This document shows positions 1-8,941 of a DNA stretch of 38,057 nucleotides, piece by piece (the first letter of the stretch is position 1; the number at the start of each line of letters is the position of its first letter). Where the stretch lies: contig JBGTHP010000031.1 of NCBI GenBank assembly GCA_041746105.1, forward strand, positions 1-38,057. The letters are read 5' to 3'. The notes under the pieces are model-generated. The model worked only from the letters and a program-made list of their open reading frames with translations, was not told the DNA's origin and did no database searches. The stretch comes from JBFHRE01 sp041746105. GTDB taxonomy: Bacteria; Actinomycetota; Acidimicrobiia; Spongiisociales; ZC4RG35. The translations under genes were made by a program, and so were the position numbers.

Positions 1-1646
1 GCAGCGCGCGGACGCCGACCGGGCGCGCCGCCCAGCGGCCGGTACCGAGCGATCGACCGCGGGCGCGTCATGCGGCTGCCGCCCCAATAAAAACCAAGGT
101 CAAAAAGGCAAAAGCCGGGCAACCAACTCCGGCCGCCGAACCCGACGAGGCGGTGACGGCGGTTCGCAAGGCGCCAGATTCGGGCGGTTACCAACTTCCT
201 CCTTTGGACATATTGGGGCGTGGTGGTGGTGAAGAAACCAACAGGCGTGCATTGGAGACGACGGCCGCAGAACTGTCGGAGACCCTCCGCCAACATGGCG
301 TCGATGCCGCGTTGACAACGATCGTCCCTGGACCGACGGTGACCAGGTTCGAGGTCGAACTTGCGCCAGGCGTCAAGGTCAACCGGATCCAGAATCTCGC
401 CCACGACATCGCCTACGCCCTCGCCACCCCCGACGTTCGCCTTCTCGTTCCGATCCCGGGCAAGAGTGCGATCGGAATCGAGGTTCCGAACAAGAAGCGG
501 CGACTGGTCAGCCTCGGCGACATTCTTCGGAGTAGCGAGGCTTCCGCCGACCATCACCCGTTGTCGGTTGGTCTGGGAATGGACATCAACGGCTCGGCCA
601 AGCTGCTCAACCTGTCCGAGCTTCCTCACGTGCTCATCGCCGGGGCAACGGGCGCCGGCAAGAGCTCGTGTATCAACTCGATCGTGACGTCGCTGTTGAT
701 GCGATCGAGCCCCGATGATGTCCGCCTGATCATGGTTGACCCAAAGCGGGTCGAGTTGGGTCAGTACAACGGAGTCCCGCACCTGCTGACGCGGGTCATC
801 ACGAATCCCAAAAAGGCCAATGAAGCACTGAAGTGGGCAGTCGCCGAGATGGATCGGCGATATGACCTACTTGCCGACGCGAAGGTGCGAGACATCGGTG
901 GCTACCGGGAGAAGTTGGATGCCGGAGGGCTCGACCCGGATGGTTTCGATCGGTTCCCGTTCATAGTGATCATCGTCGATGAGCTGAACGACCTGATGAT
1001 GGTCTCCGGTCGCGAGGTCGAGGACTCCATCGTCCGCATCGCACAGATGGCCCGCGCCGTGGGGATCCACCTGGTGCTGGCGACTCAACGTCCTTCTGTC
1101 AACGTGATCACCGGAGTAATCAAAGCCAACATCCCCTCCCGACTGGCGTTCAGTGTCGCCTCCCAGACCGACAGCCGGGTCATCATCGATGGGGCCGGGG
1201 CGGAAAAACTCGTTGGAATGGGCGACATGTTGGTGATCACCGCCAAAGAGCCGAGGCCTCAGCGAATCCAGGGATCGTGGGTGAGGGAAGACGAGATCCA
1301 CGCCGTCGTGGACTGGGTGAAAGCCCAGCGCGAGGTGAGATACGAGGACAAAGCGGTTCTCGAAGCCGTGGCGGCTGCCTCGGCGGCAGCCGCGGTAGAG
1401 GCAGAAGACGACGAGGACGCGCAACTCATGCGTCAGGCAACCGAGTTGGTCGTCCGCTCCCAGCTGGGATCAACGTCGATGCTTCAACGGAAACTTCGAG
1501 TCGGATTCTCCAGGGCCGGCAGGATCATGGACATCCTCGAACGACAAGGTGTGGTCGGCCCCTCACATGGTTCGAAGGCTCGCGAGGTGCTGATGTCAGA
1601 AGAAGAGCTCGAGTTGATGCTCGAAGCCGAAACAGCAGACGCGTGA
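1..1646 (+). CDS. ftsK: DNA translocase FtsK, 5'-truncated
   Basis: Hexameric ATP-driven DNA pump that clears chromosome termini from the division septum and directs dimer resolution. The reading frame is open from base 3, so the gene enters from outside the window and its N-terminal membrane domain is not seen. A GTG at 153 is internal: it lies in a Lys/Ala/Pro-rich linker just before the alpha-domain signature GGYQLPPLDIL. From that GTG, Walker A (GATGAGKSS) is near residue 165 and Walker B is IIVDELNDLMM, with Asn where VDELADLMM is usual. The C-terminal 70 or so residues (RQATELVVRSQLGSTSMLQR onward) are the winged-helix gamma domain that reads KOPS sites. The next gene follows after 37 bases with its own promoter-like element. 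Identity is secure; the length of the full protein is unknown. Confidence 0.95.
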   Translation, partial: SARTPTGRAAQRPVPSDRPRARHAAAAPIKTKVKKAKAGQPTPAAEPDEAVTAVRKAPDSGGYQLPPLDILGRGGGEETNRRALETTAAELSETLRQHGVDAALTTIVPGPTVTRFEVELAPGVKVNRIQNLAHDIAYALATPDVRLLVPIPGKSAIGIEVPNKKRRLVSLGDILRSSEASADHHPLSVGLGMDINGSAKLLNLSELPHVLIAGATGAGKSSCINSIVTSLLMRSSPDDVRLIMVDPKRVELGQYNGVPHLLTRVITNPKKANEALKWAVAEMDRRYDLLADAKVRDIGGYREKLDAGGLDPDGFDRFPFIVIIVDELNDLMMVSGREVEDSIVRIAQMARAVGIHLVLATQRPSVNVITGVIKANIPSRLAFSVASQTDSRVIIDGAGAEKLVGMGDMLVITAKEPRPQRIQGSWVREDEIHAVVDWVKAQREVRYEDKAVLEAVAAASAAAAVEAEDDEDAQLMRQATELVVRSQLGSTSMLQRKLRVGFSRAGRIMDILERQGVVGPSHGSKAREVLMSEEELELMLEAETADA

Positions 1647-1669
1647 GCCGACCCCCGGTTCGGGTTCAC

Positions 1670-1683
1670 TAGCCTCCCTCATC
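1670..1683 (+). promoter_or_regulatory. putative leaderless promoter (-10 TAGCCT) of pdhA
   Basis: TAGCCT at 1670-1675 fits the actinobacterial -10 pattern TAnnnT and ends 8 bases before the GTG start at 1684. No Shine-Dalgarno sequence lies between, so transcription would begin at or next to the start codon. The same geometry recurs before five other genes in this window. Confidence 0.45.
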
Positions 1684-2706
1684 GTGCGTCAGATCCTCAC
1701 ACCTTCGGGCGACCTGGTCGGAGAAGCCCCGTTTGACATCGAAATGGCCGTGCGCCTCTACAAGGCCATGGTTTTTGCCCGCAGCTACGACCGCAAATCC
1801 ACAGCCCTGCAAAAGCAGGGCCGGCTCGCCACCTACGCCCCCTTCGAGGGACAGGAAGCTGCCCAAGTCGGTAGTGCGGCCGCCCTCGAGGTCGACGACT
1901 GGATGGTTGCGACGTATCGCGACGCCGCGGCCATGTGGATGCAGGGTTATCCGATGGAACTGCTTTTTGCCGGGCGCACCGGCCACGAACAGGGGGGAAG
2001 CCCGCCGCCACATGTGAATGTGATGCCGCCCTCGATCACGGTGGGTGGACACATGGTCCACGCAGTGGGCCTTGCTTGGGCCGAACGGATGAAGCAGAGT
2101 TCTCGCATCGCCATCACCTATTTCGGAGATGGTGCGACCTCGGAAGGTGATTTCCACGAGGCGATGAACTTTGCCGCGGTTTTCAAGGTTGGTGTGGTCT
2201 TCTTCTGCCAGAACAACGGCTGGGCGATCTCGATGCCCCGGGATGCCCAGACTGCCTCCGAAACGATTGCGCAGAAAGCGATCGGTTACGGAATGCCCGG
2301 CGTCCAGGTGGACGGGAACGACGTCATGGCGGTGTATTTGACCACCAAGGAAGCCGTCGCCCGGGCTCGCACGGGTGGGGGGCCGACCCTGATCGAAGCC
2401 GTGACCTACCGGGTTGGACCCCACACGACGGCGGACGATCCAGGACGGTATCGCGACCCTGACGAGGCCGCCGCCTGGGCTCACCGTGACCCGATCGAAC
2501 GTTTGCGCCGGTATCTCTCGGAGTGGGATTCCTGGGAGCCTTCTGTGGGCGAGGAGGTCGAGGAACGCGCTTCTGCCGAGGTGGAGCGAGCCATGGCACA
2601 GGCGGAAGCTCTTGACGACGTGTCGGTTGACGACGTGTTCACATCGATGTTCGCCGAGATGCCCGGTCATTTGCGGGAGCAGCGAGAGCGGGCAGCCGAA
2701 CGATGA
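1684..2706 (+). CDS. pdhA: 2-oxoacid dehydrogenase E1 component alpha subunit
   Basis: Thiamine-diphosphate-dependent decarboxylase subunit of a pyruvate or branched-chain 2-oxoacid dehydrogenase complex (cytosolic). The 340-residue length fits the two-subunit E1 type. The ThDP/Mg motif runs from GDGATSEGD (residues 148-156) to CQNNGWAIS (175-183). ARSYDRK near residue 32, TYAPFEGQEAA near 50 and the phosphorylation-loop-like RYRDPDEAA are family landmarks. It starts with GTG at 1684 with no visible ribosome binding site. Its TGA is shared with the ATG of the beta subunit (ATGA overlap), so the two are translationally coupled. Substrate choice between pyruvate, branched-chain 2-oxoacids and acetoin cannot be settled from the sequence; the symbol is by family. 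Confidence 0.9.
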   Translation: MRQILTPSGDLVGEAPFDIEMAVRLYKAMVFARSYDRKSTALQKQGRLATYAPFEGQEAAQVGSAAALEVDDWMVATYRDAAAMWMQGYPMELLFAGRTGHEQGGSPPPHVNVMPPSITVGGHMVHAVGLAWAERMKQSSRIAITYFGDGATSEGDFHEAMNFAAVFKVGVVFFCQNNGWAISMPRDAQTASETIAQKAIGYGMPGVQVDGNDVMAVYLTTKEAVARARTGGGPTLIEAVTYRVGPHTTADDPGRYRDPDEAAAWAHRDPIERLRRYLSEWDSWEPSVGEEVEERASAEVERAMAQAEALDDVSVDDVFTSMFAEMPGHLREQRERAAER

Positions 2707-3680
2707 TGCGAGTTCTCACCCTGGCCCAGGCACTGAACCTGGCTCTGGACAACGCGCTCGAGGTGTGGGACGACGTTGTGGTCATGGGCGAAGACGTGGG
2801 CCGAACCGGTGGAGTTTTCCGGGTATCCGATGGTCTGCTGTCCAAGTACGGCCCCGAGCGCGTGATCGATACCCCCGTTGCCGAGTCAGGTATAGCCGGG
2901 GTGGGGTTGGGTATGGCGATCGGCGGCATGCGACCCGTTCTGGAGATGCAGTTCATGGGCTTCTCCTATCCGGCGTTCGACCAGGTGATTAGTCACGTTG
3001 CCCGCATCCGGCATCGTTCACGGGGCAGGTTCACCGCTCCCCTGGTGATACGGATCCCTTATGGGGGAGGCATCGGGGCGGCTGAGCATCACTCCGAATC
3101 GGCAGAGGCGATCTACGCCCACACGCCAGGTTTGAAGGTGGTCGTCCCCTCTCGTCCCGACGACGCCAGGGCCCTGCTGTTGGCTGCCATCGATGATCCC
3201 GATCCGGTTATCTTCCTAGAACCGATCCGCCTCTACCGCGCGGTCAAGGAAGAAGTCAATCTGGAGATGGAAACCGCGGTGATTGGTGAGGCCAGAGTTG
3301 AACGGAGCGGCAGCGATATCACCCTCATCTCGTACGGGGCCATGATGAAGGAGACAAGGCTTGCCGCCGACGCGCTCTCCGAAGCCGGCGTGTCGGCGGA
3401 GGTGGTCGACGTCAGGAGTCTCGTGCCTCTGGATATCGATACGCTGGCGGAATCCGTCGGTCGTACCGGGCGGGCGGTTGTCATCAACGAAGCCCCCCGA
3501 ACAGGTGGTTTTGCCGGGGAGATCGTGGCGCAGTTGCAGGAGCGCGTTTTATATGACCTTCTGGCTCCGATTCAGCGTGTGACCGGATGGGACACTGTGT
3601 TTCCGCTCAAGCGCGGCGAACACCACTACCTGCCGTCGGTCGCTGCGATCACAGCCGCGGCCTACAAGGCGTTCGCATGA
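2703..3680 (+). CDS. pdhB: 2-oxoacid dehydrogenase E1 component beta subunit
   Basis: Pairs with the alpha subunit to form the E1 active site and hands the acyl group to lipoyl-E2. The 325-residue protein has the transketolase pyrimidine-binding domain (MGEDVG at 28-33; IDTPVAESGIAGVGLGMA at 55-72, with the conserved Glu61) and the C-terminal transketolase domain (VEVVDVRSL-like segment, then VINEAPRTGGFAGEI). It starts at ATG 2703 inside the end of pdhA; a second ATG at 2706 is equally possible. The E2 gene follows after 53 bases. No E3 (dihydrolipoamide dehydrogenase) gene is in the window, so E3 must come from elsewhere in the genome. Confidence 0.92.
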   Translation: MMRVLTLAQALNLALDNALEVWDDVVVMGEDVGRTGGVFRVSDGLLSKYGPERVIDTPVAESGIAGVGLGMAIGGMRPVLEMQFMGFSYPAFDQVISHVARIRHRSRGRFTAPLVIRIPYGGGIGAAEHHSESAEAIYAHTPGLKVVVPSRPDDARALLLAAIDDPDPVIFLEPIRLYRAVKEEVNLEMETAVIGEARVERSGSDITLISYGAMMKETRLAADALSEAGVSAEVVDVRSLVPLDIDTLAESVGRTGRAVVINEAPRTGGFAGEIVAQLQERVLYDLLAPIQRVTGWDTVFPLKRGEHHYLPSVAAITAAAYKAFA

Positions 3681-3733
3681 TGCGCGGGCGCTCGATCGGT
3701 CGACTACCGCCCGGATAGGATGGGGGACCCCAA

Positions 3734-5104
3734 ATGGCGAAAATCTTCAAGCTGCCTGATATCGGCGAAGGACTGGTCGAGGCCGAGATCGTGCGCTGGC
3801 TGGTGCCGGTTGGCAGTGCCGTCGGGATGGATCAACCCATTGTGGAGGTCGAGACCGACAAAGCCGTGGTCGAGATTCCGAGTCCGTTCGCGGGTGTGGT
3901 GCTTCATCACGGAGGGTTGGAAGGCGAGGTCGTCGAGGTCGGGTCGGTTCTCGTTGTGATCGGAGATGAAGGCGAGGTCTGGACAGATTCAGATGCGGGC
4001 TCGGGCGACGCGGCCCCGATAGTCGGCTCGATCTCCGAAGACGCGACAACGCTCACCGCTCTCGGTTCGAGCGGACCACAATTGTTCTCGAGGCGCGTGG
4101 CGGCCCTGCCCGTTGTCAGAAAACTCGCACGCGACCTCGGCGTCGACCTCGAGGGCGTCAATCCGACAGGGGCCGACGGCAAGATCACCCGCGACGACGT
4201 CATGGCGGCGGCAGCCGAGATCAAGCGTGACCGTGTCCCGGAGCCTTCTCCGACGGAAGTATCTCCTGCGGAGATTTCTCCTGGGGAACTTGGCACGTCT
4301 GAAGACCCAGCACCGGAATCCCCTGTAGTTGAGACGGACCGTGCGCCGGCCCCGATCGAGAAGGTCGATGACCGGGTCGAACTCGTTTCTGTTGATGAGC
4401 TCGAGACCGTCGAAGAATCTCAGGTGCAGGGGACTCATCGAAAATTGTCACGTATTCGGAGAACCATCGCCGCGAACATGTCCAGATCTTGGGCTGAGAT
4501 ACCCCATGTGACCACCTTCGATTCTGTGGATGCCACGAGGCTTCTTGCGTCCAAGAAGGCATTGAGCGGCCGTCACGGAACTCCGGTGTCGTTGGACGCT
4601 CTTGTGGTCAAGGCCGTACTGCCGGCACTGCAGTCACACCCCGAGCTGGCGGCGCGGCTCGATGGAATCGAGATGGTTCTGCCTGAAACAATCGATATCG
4701 GTGTTGCCGTCGACACCGACGAAGGTCTCATGGTGGTCGTGGTGCGCGATCCGGCCCATATGTCTCTGATCGAGCTGTCTGACGCGATTCGAACGCTGGC
4801 AGAACGGGCGAAGAACCGGAGCGCGGGGCCGGGCGACCTCACCGGCCAAGACTTCACGGTCTCGAACATCGGGGCCGTGGGTGGTGGATTCGGTACACCG
4901 ATCGTGCCACCAGGGACCACTGCGATCCTTTCTGTCGGGAGGGCCAAGGAGCAGGCGGTCGTCCGCAACGGCGTCATCGAGGTCGCACCTCTCCTTCCGC
5001 TGTCCCTCTCTTACGACCACCGGCTCATCGACGGTGGCAAGGGTCGCCGTTTCATGGCCATGGTCATCGAAAACCTGGAAGAACCCACGTTGTTCATGGC
5101 CTAG
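3734..5104 (+). CDS. pdhC: 2-oxoacid dehydrogenase E2 (dihydrolipoyl acyltransferase)
   Basis: Core of the complex: transfers the acyl group from lipoyl-lysine to CoA. Domains in order: one lipoyl domain (residues 1-80, lipoylated Lys43 in VETDKAVVEIPS), an acidic Pro/Glu/Ser linker, a peripheral subunit-binding domain (about 124-156, PVVRKLARDLGV to DGKITRDDV), a second long acidic linker (about 165-235) and the catalytic acyltransferase domain ending in SYDHRLIDGG with His429 and Asp433. The length, 456 residues, is normal for a single-lipoyl E2. A GGGGGA stretch precedes the ATG, and TAGGAT at 3716-3721 could be a separate -10. It is co-directional with pdhA and pdhB and probably in the same operon. 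Acetyl versus branched-chain acyl specificity is open. Confidence 0.9.
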   Translation: MAKIFKLPDIGEGLVEAEIVRWLVPVGSAVGMDQPIVEVETDKAVVEIPSPFAGVVLHHGGLEGEVVEVGSVLVVIGDEGEVWTDSDAGSGDAAPIVGSISEDATTLTALGSSGPQLFSRRVAALPVVRKLARDLGVDLEGVNPTGADGKITRDDVMAAAAEIKRDRVPEPSPTEVSPAEISPGELGTSEDPAPESPVVETDRAPAPIEKVDDRVELVSVDELETVEESQVQGTHRKLSRIRRTIAANMSRSWAEIPHVTTFDSVDATRLLASKKALSGRHGTPVSLDALVVKAVLPALQSHPELAARLDGIEMVLPETIDIGVAVDTDEGLMVVVVRDPAHMSLIELSDAIRTLAERAKNRSAGPGDLTGQDFTVSNIGAVGGGFGTPIVPPGTTAILSVGRAKEQAVVRNGVIEVAPLLPLSLSYDHRLIDGGKGRRFMAMVIENLEEPTLFMA

Positions 5105-5179
5105 GGCCGGTGTCACTGCTCAACAGATGGACGACGACGTGGCTCGGCCCGAACCGCGCCTGACGCTGGTCGGCCTAGA

Positions 5180-5207
5180 GCGGGCGCACAGGGCCCGCAC
5201 GTATACT
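5180..5207 (+). promoter_or_regulatory. promoter with TATACT -10 and overlapping inverted repeat
   Basis: TATACT at 5202-5207 ends 8 bases before the ATG of the first ABC permease, again leaderless in layout. Just upstream, GCGGGC-N7-GCCCGC (5180-5198) is an inverted repeat covering the place where a -35 element would lie. It is a good candidate operator for whatever regulates the pyrimidine module. No regulator gene for the module was recognised in the window. Confidence 0.5.
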
Positions 5208-5215
5208 CGCCGTCC

Positions 5216-6148
5216 ATGTCCCTCGTTTCGGCTTCAACCTCAAGCGCCGAACAGAGCAATTCGCGATTGGCGGAATCGGCCAAGCCAATCCTTCGGGCGT
5301 TCGTTCTCCTCCTGGCCGGCGCCTTGCTGTGGGAGGGATACAAGGCGATGGGGCAGGCCACTGGCGGAACCTGGCCCCTCACAAATGTGAGTCTTCCGGT
5401 GCGGACCAACAGCCGTTCGATGCCGCATGTTTGGGATGTGATTGGAGCGTTGTTCCGACCGGCCCGCCGCGGAGGTGAAGATCTGCTCCTGATCATTTTG
5501 CTGAGAGCGGCCCTCTTTACCTGGCGTTCGGCCATGCTGGGTTTCATTCTCGGATCGGCCGTCGGTTTTGGGATCGGAGTCTTGTTCACCCGCTCTCGCT
5601 TGGCGGAAAGGGGTCTCATGCCGTACGTGGCAGCCTCTCAGACCATTCCTGTTATCGCGATTGCACCGATCCTGGTCATCTGGGGCGGAAAGCTCGGGCT
5701 GCCGAACTGGGTTCCGGTGATGGTGGTCTCGTCATATCTGGCGTTCTTTCCGGTGGCCATCAACACCCTGCGCGGCCTTCGTTCACCCGCTCCCACAGCC
5801 GCCGAGTTGATGCGCTCTTACGCTGCGAGTCCAACACAGGAGCTGTGGAAGCTGAGGGTGCCCGCATCACTTCCGTATGTCTTTCCGGCGCTGAAAGTCG
5901 GTGCGTCGGCCGCCGTCATCGGCGCAATCGTCGGCGAGCTGCCGGCGGGAATGGGACAGGGCCTTGGCCGGGCCATCCTCAACTTCGCCAGTTCGTTCTC
6001 ATCTGCGCCGGAGAAGCTGTTCGCATCTGTGGTGATATCCGCTCTGCTGGGACTGGTGTTCGTGGGCCTGGTGAGCGTGTTCGAGCGACTGACCGTTCCT
6101 TCCACCAGCCGTCACGCCAGGAAAGAACCATTGGGAGCCCGGACGTGA
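5216..6148 (+). CDS. ABC transporter permease (SsuC/ThiX-like), first copy
   Basis: Inner-membrane channel subunit of a nitrate/sulfonate/pyrimidine-type (NMT1/THI5 partner) importer; 310 residues. After a polar N-terminus there is a membrane segment near 27-45 (FVLLLAGALLWEGY) and further hydrophobic segments through the BPD_transp_1 domain (about 100-290). The cytoplasmic coupling loop that contacts the ATPase is around AAELMRSYAASPTQELWKLR. The sequence TIPVIAIAPILVIW is typical of this permease class. Its TGA overlaps the GTG of the ATPase gene (GTGA). Context with dihydropyrimidinase and a THI5-like binding protein suggests import of pyrimidines, hydantoins or related ureides; the substrate is inferred. 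Confidence 0.88.
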   Translation: MSLVSASTSSAEQSNSRLAESAKPILRAFVLLLAGALLWEGYKAMGQATGGTWPLTNVSLPVRTNSRSMPHVWDVIGALFRPARRGGEDLLLIILLRAALFTWRSAMLGFILGSAVGFGIGVLFTRSRLAERGLMPYVAASQTIPVIAIAPILVIWGGKLGLPNWVPVMVVSSYLAFFPVAINTLRGLRSPAPTAAELMRSYAASPTQELWKLRVPASLPYVFPALKVGASAAVIGAIVGELPAGMGQGLGRAILNFASSFSSAPEKLFASVVISALLGLVFVGLVSVFERLTVPSTSRHARKEPLGART

Positions 6149-6936
6149 GCTTGGATTCGTCCGCTGCGATTTCTCTTCGTGATGTGAGCGTGACGTTCGC
6201 CGGCGGCGCCGGCGGCAATGTCGAGGCTCTGCAAGGCATAGGACTTGACATTCAGCCCGGTGAGTTCATCTCTTTGATCGGCCCATCTGGTTGTGGAAAA
6301 TCGACATTGCTCAGAGTGGTCGCCGATCTGCTCCAACCCACCGCCGGCGCCGTCTCTTTGACGGGCAAAACCCCGCAGGAGGCGAGACAAGACCGCGACT
6401 ACGGAATGGTGTTCCAGGCGGCCACTCTTCTCGATTGGCGCAAGGTCCTGGCAAACATCGAATTGCCCCTCGAGATCATGGGCCTCGACAACGTCGAACG
6501 CCAAGCGAAGGCCAACGCCATGCTCGAACTGGTTCAACTCTCCGGCTTCTCGGACCACTACCCATGGCAACTGTCTGGCGGGATGCAGCAGAGGGTCGCC
6601 ATTGCCCGAGCTCTGGTCTTTGAGCCATCCATTCTGCTGATGGACGAACCGTTCGGCGCTCTAGACGAGATGACCAGGGAGCACATGCAGATGGAGGTTC
6701 TCAACATCTGGCGCAGCACAGGGACCACGGTTCTTTTCGTCACACACTCGATCCCTGAAGCAGTTTTCCTTTCCACCAGGGTGGTTGTGATGTCTGCCCG
6801 ACCAGGCCGAATCACCGACGTCATCGACATCGACCTCGAGCACCCCCGTCGATTCGAGACCAGGGAAGACAACCGGTTCTTCCAACTCCTGACCGAAGTG
6901 CGCGAGGCCTTGCGAAGAGTCGAGAGTGAATCGTGA
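6145..6936 (+). CDS. ABC transporter ATP-binding protein (SsuB/ThiZ-like)
   Basis: Energises the importer from the cytoplasmic face; 263 residues from the GTG at 6145, which overlaps the permease stop. The frame is open further upstream, but this start is supported by the GTGA overlap and by alignment of the first strand (ISLRDVSVTF). Walker A is GPSGCGKST, the Q-loop MVFQAATLLDW, the signature LSGGMQQRV, Walker B ILLMDEPFGALDE and the switch histidine VTHS. The C-terminal part (ARPGRITDVIDIDLEHPR) is typical of the nitrate/sulfonate/taurine class. Its TGA overlaps the start of the second permease. Confidence 0.93.
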   Translation: MSLDSSAAISLRDVSVTFAGGAGGNVEALQGIGLDIQPGEFISLIGPSGCGKSTLLRVVADLLQPTAGAVSLTGKTPQEARQDRDYGMVFQAATLLDWRKVLANIELPLEIMGLDNVERQAKANAMLELVQLSGFSDHYPWQLSGGMQQRVAIARALVFEPSILLMDEPFGALDEMTREHMQMEVLNIWRSTGTTVLFVTHSIPEAVFLSTRVVVMSARPGRITDVIDIDLEHPRRFETREDNRFFQLLTEVREALRRVESES

Positions 6937-7703
6937 TGAAAAAACTGCGGGCGAATGGACCTGCGGTGATGGTGTTCTTCGGGGGAATCGCCCTTTGGGA
7001 GATTGTGGTTCGGGCGTTTTCGATTCAGGGTTTCATCCTTCCGGCTCCAAGCGCGGTGGTGACAGCCCTGATACAGCAGCGGGCAGCCCTCCTGCAAGCA
7101 GGGATCGGGACTTTTCTGACGGCTCTCGGGGGTTTGGTGCTGGGTGCGGTATTGGCCGTGGCGGCTGCCATGGCGGCGGTGCGCTGGGCGGCGTTGCGGG
7201 ATGCCTCCATGACGGTTGCGATCGCGGCCAACAGCACCCCGATCATCGTTCTGGCCCCGGTTGCAAACTCCTGGTTTGGGATCCTTTCGCCCTGGTCGGG
7301 CTTGACCGTGGTGGCGGTGCTGGTCTTTTTTCCGATCATGATCAACCTGGTCAAAGGCTTGCTTTCGGTGAGCGCAACCCAGCTCGAATTGATGCATTCC
7401 TACGGAGCTCCCGATGGCCGCATCCTCCGCAGCCTGCGGACACCGTCGGCGCTTCCGTTTCTTTTCAGCGCGTTGCGGGTGGCAGCGCCATTGAGTCTGA
7501 TCGGGGCCATCGTCAAGGAATACTTCGGTGGTTCCCAGGAGCGCCTCGGCCAATTCATCACGTCGAAGGCCTCTCTTTTTCAGTTCGAAGAAGCCTGGGC
7601 CGCCATCGTGGTTGCATCCGCCGTGGGGATCCTGTTCTACCGGGTGATCGCGGCAGCGGAACGACGAATCATTCCGTGGCATGCTTCGATGCGATCGGGT
7701 TGA
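6933..7703 (+). CDS. ABC transporter permease (SsuC/ThiX-like), second copy
   Basis: Second, shorter (256 residues) permease of the same family, so the importer is probably a heterodimer of two different channel subunits rather than the usual homodimer. There is a membrane segment at 11-28, a signature FILPAPSAVVTAL after it, and a coupling loop around ATQLELMHSYGAPDGRILRSLR. GTG 6933 overlaps the ATPase stop; an ATG at 6936 is the alternative. The permease-ATPase-permease arrangement with four-base overlaps at both junctions argues for one translationally coupled unit. The binding protein follows after 92 bases. Confidence 0.88.
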   Translation: MMKKLRANGPAVMVFFGGIALWEIVVRAFSIQGFILPAPSAVVTALIQQRAALLQAGIGTFLTALGGLVLGAVLAVAAAMAAVRWAALRDASMTVAIAANSTPIIVLAPVANSWFGILSPWSGLTVVAVLVFFPIMINLVKGLLSVSATQLELMHSYGAPDGRILRSLRTPSALPFLFSALRVAAPLSLIGAIVKEYFGGSQERLGQFITSKASLFQFEEAWAAIVVASAVGILFYRVIAAAERRIIPWHASMRSG

Positions 7704-7795
7704 ACTGCTGGTTTCCGTTGGCAGAAGCTTGCGGTGGGCCTGTATCGTCGGGGCAATTGAGAGCGGCAATTGGTTAGAGAGAGAAGGTTGAAGGA

Positions 7796-8896
7796 ATGAT
7801 CCAAAGAAGTATGAAGCGCTCCTGGCTGGTCGCACTGATCGCCCTGGGGGTAGTCGCTGCGGCCTGTGGCGGTGGCGACGATGCGGCAGAAGAGATGACT
7901 CCCATCAAGCTGCAATTGCAGTGGGTGGCCCAAGCACAGTTTGCGGGTTACTACGCCGCAGTGGATCAGGGTTTTTACGAGGACGAGGGCCTCGATGTGA
8001 CCATCCTTGAGGGTGCCGTCGAGATTGTCCCTCAGCAGGTGGTAGCGACCGGTGGCGCCGAGTTCGGCCTTTCGTGGGTGCCCAAGGCGTTGGTCTCCAA
8101 CACCGAAGGCGCGGGCCTGGTCAACGTTGGCCAGGTTTTCCAGCGCTCCGGCACACTCATGGTGAGCTGGACCGATACCGGCATCACCAAGCCCGAGGAC
8201 TGGGCCGGCAAGAAGGTCGGTAACTGGGGCTTCGGTAACGAGTTCGAGTTGACCGCGGCCATCGAGAAGTTTGGTGTTGCCGACGTGCAGCTTGTGGCTC
8301 AGAACTTCGATATGGAAGCTCTACTCAACCGTGAGATCGACGCCGCCGAAGCGATGATCTACAACGAGTACGCCCAGGTGTTGGAGGCGATGAACGAGGA
8401 CACCGGCGAGCTTTACCAGCCGGGCGATCTCAATGTCATCGACTTCAACGATATCGGCACGGCGATGCTCCAGGACGCAGTCTGGGTAACGGCCGCCTAT
8501 GCCGATTCCAATCCAGAAACCATCGAAGCGTTCTTGCGTGCATCGTTCCGCGGTTGGATCTTCTGCCGCGACAACGCTGACCAGTGCGTCGATATCGTCC
8601 TGGCTGCCGGTCCCACACTGGGTCGCAGCCATCAGACCTGGCAGATGAACGAGATCAACGGATTGATCTGGCCATCTCCGGGCGGCATCGGCGTGATGGA
8701 TAAGGCGCTATGGGATCAGACGATCTCGGTGGCCACCAGCCAAATTGCCGAACTGCAGGGCGTGACCATTCCCGCCGACTCGTACCGCACCGATTTCGCC
8801 GAAAACGCCGTCAAGGCGTTGAACGACGACGGTTTGGACACGACCGGATCGGCCTGGACCAAGGCAACTGTGACGCTGGAACCAGGCGGCGAATGA
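7796..8896 (+). CDS. NMT1/THI5-like substrate-binding lipoprotein
   Basis: Extracytoplasmic receptor of the importer. The N-terminus is a lipoprotein signal (basic MKRSW, hydrophobic core, lipobox VAAAC with acylated Cys24, then a Gly/Asp linker). The mature part starts IKLQLQWVAQAQFAGYYAAV, the classic opening of THI5/NMT1-like periplasmic proteins that bind hydroxymethylpyrimidine-type, riboflavin-type or related ligands; 366 residues. An AAGGA ribosome binding site precedes ATG 7796; ATG 7811 is a possible alternative. A perfect hairpin directly follows the stop codon. Neighbouring ring-opening enzymes suggest a pyrimidine or ureide ligand. The family is confident, the ligand is inference. 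Confidence 0.88.
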   Translation: MIQRSMKRSWLVALIALGVVAAACGGGDDAAEEMTPIKLQLQWVAQAQFAGYYAAVDQGFYEDEGLDVTILEGAVEIVPQQVVATGGAEFGLSWVPKALVSNTEGAGLVNVGQVFQRSGTLMVSWTDTGITKPEDWAGKKVGNWGFGNEFELTAAIEKFGVADVQLVAQNFDMEALLNREIDAAEAMIYNEYAQVLEAMNEDTGELYQPGDLNVIDFNDIGTAMLQDAVWVTAAYADSNPETIEAFLRASFRGWIFCRDNADQCVDIVLAAGPTLGRSHQTWQMNEINGLIWPSPGGIGVMDKALWDQTISVATSQIAELQGVTIPADSYRTDFAENAVKALNDDGLDTTGSAWTKATVTLEPGGE

Positions 8897-8906
8897 TCTA
8901 GGACAA

Positions 8907-8939
8907 GCAGAGTGGGGGGCGCCAGGCCCCCCACTCTGC
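8907..8939 (+). terminator. perfect 14-bp hairpin after the binding-protein gene
   Basis: The arm GCAGAGTGGGGGGC (8907-8920), a 5-base loop and the exact complement (8926-8939) form a very stable stem. No T-tract follows, so it is either a partial terminator or a 3' stabiliser that separates high transporter expression from the downstream enzyme genes. Confidence 0.7.
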
Positions 8940-8941
8940 GT

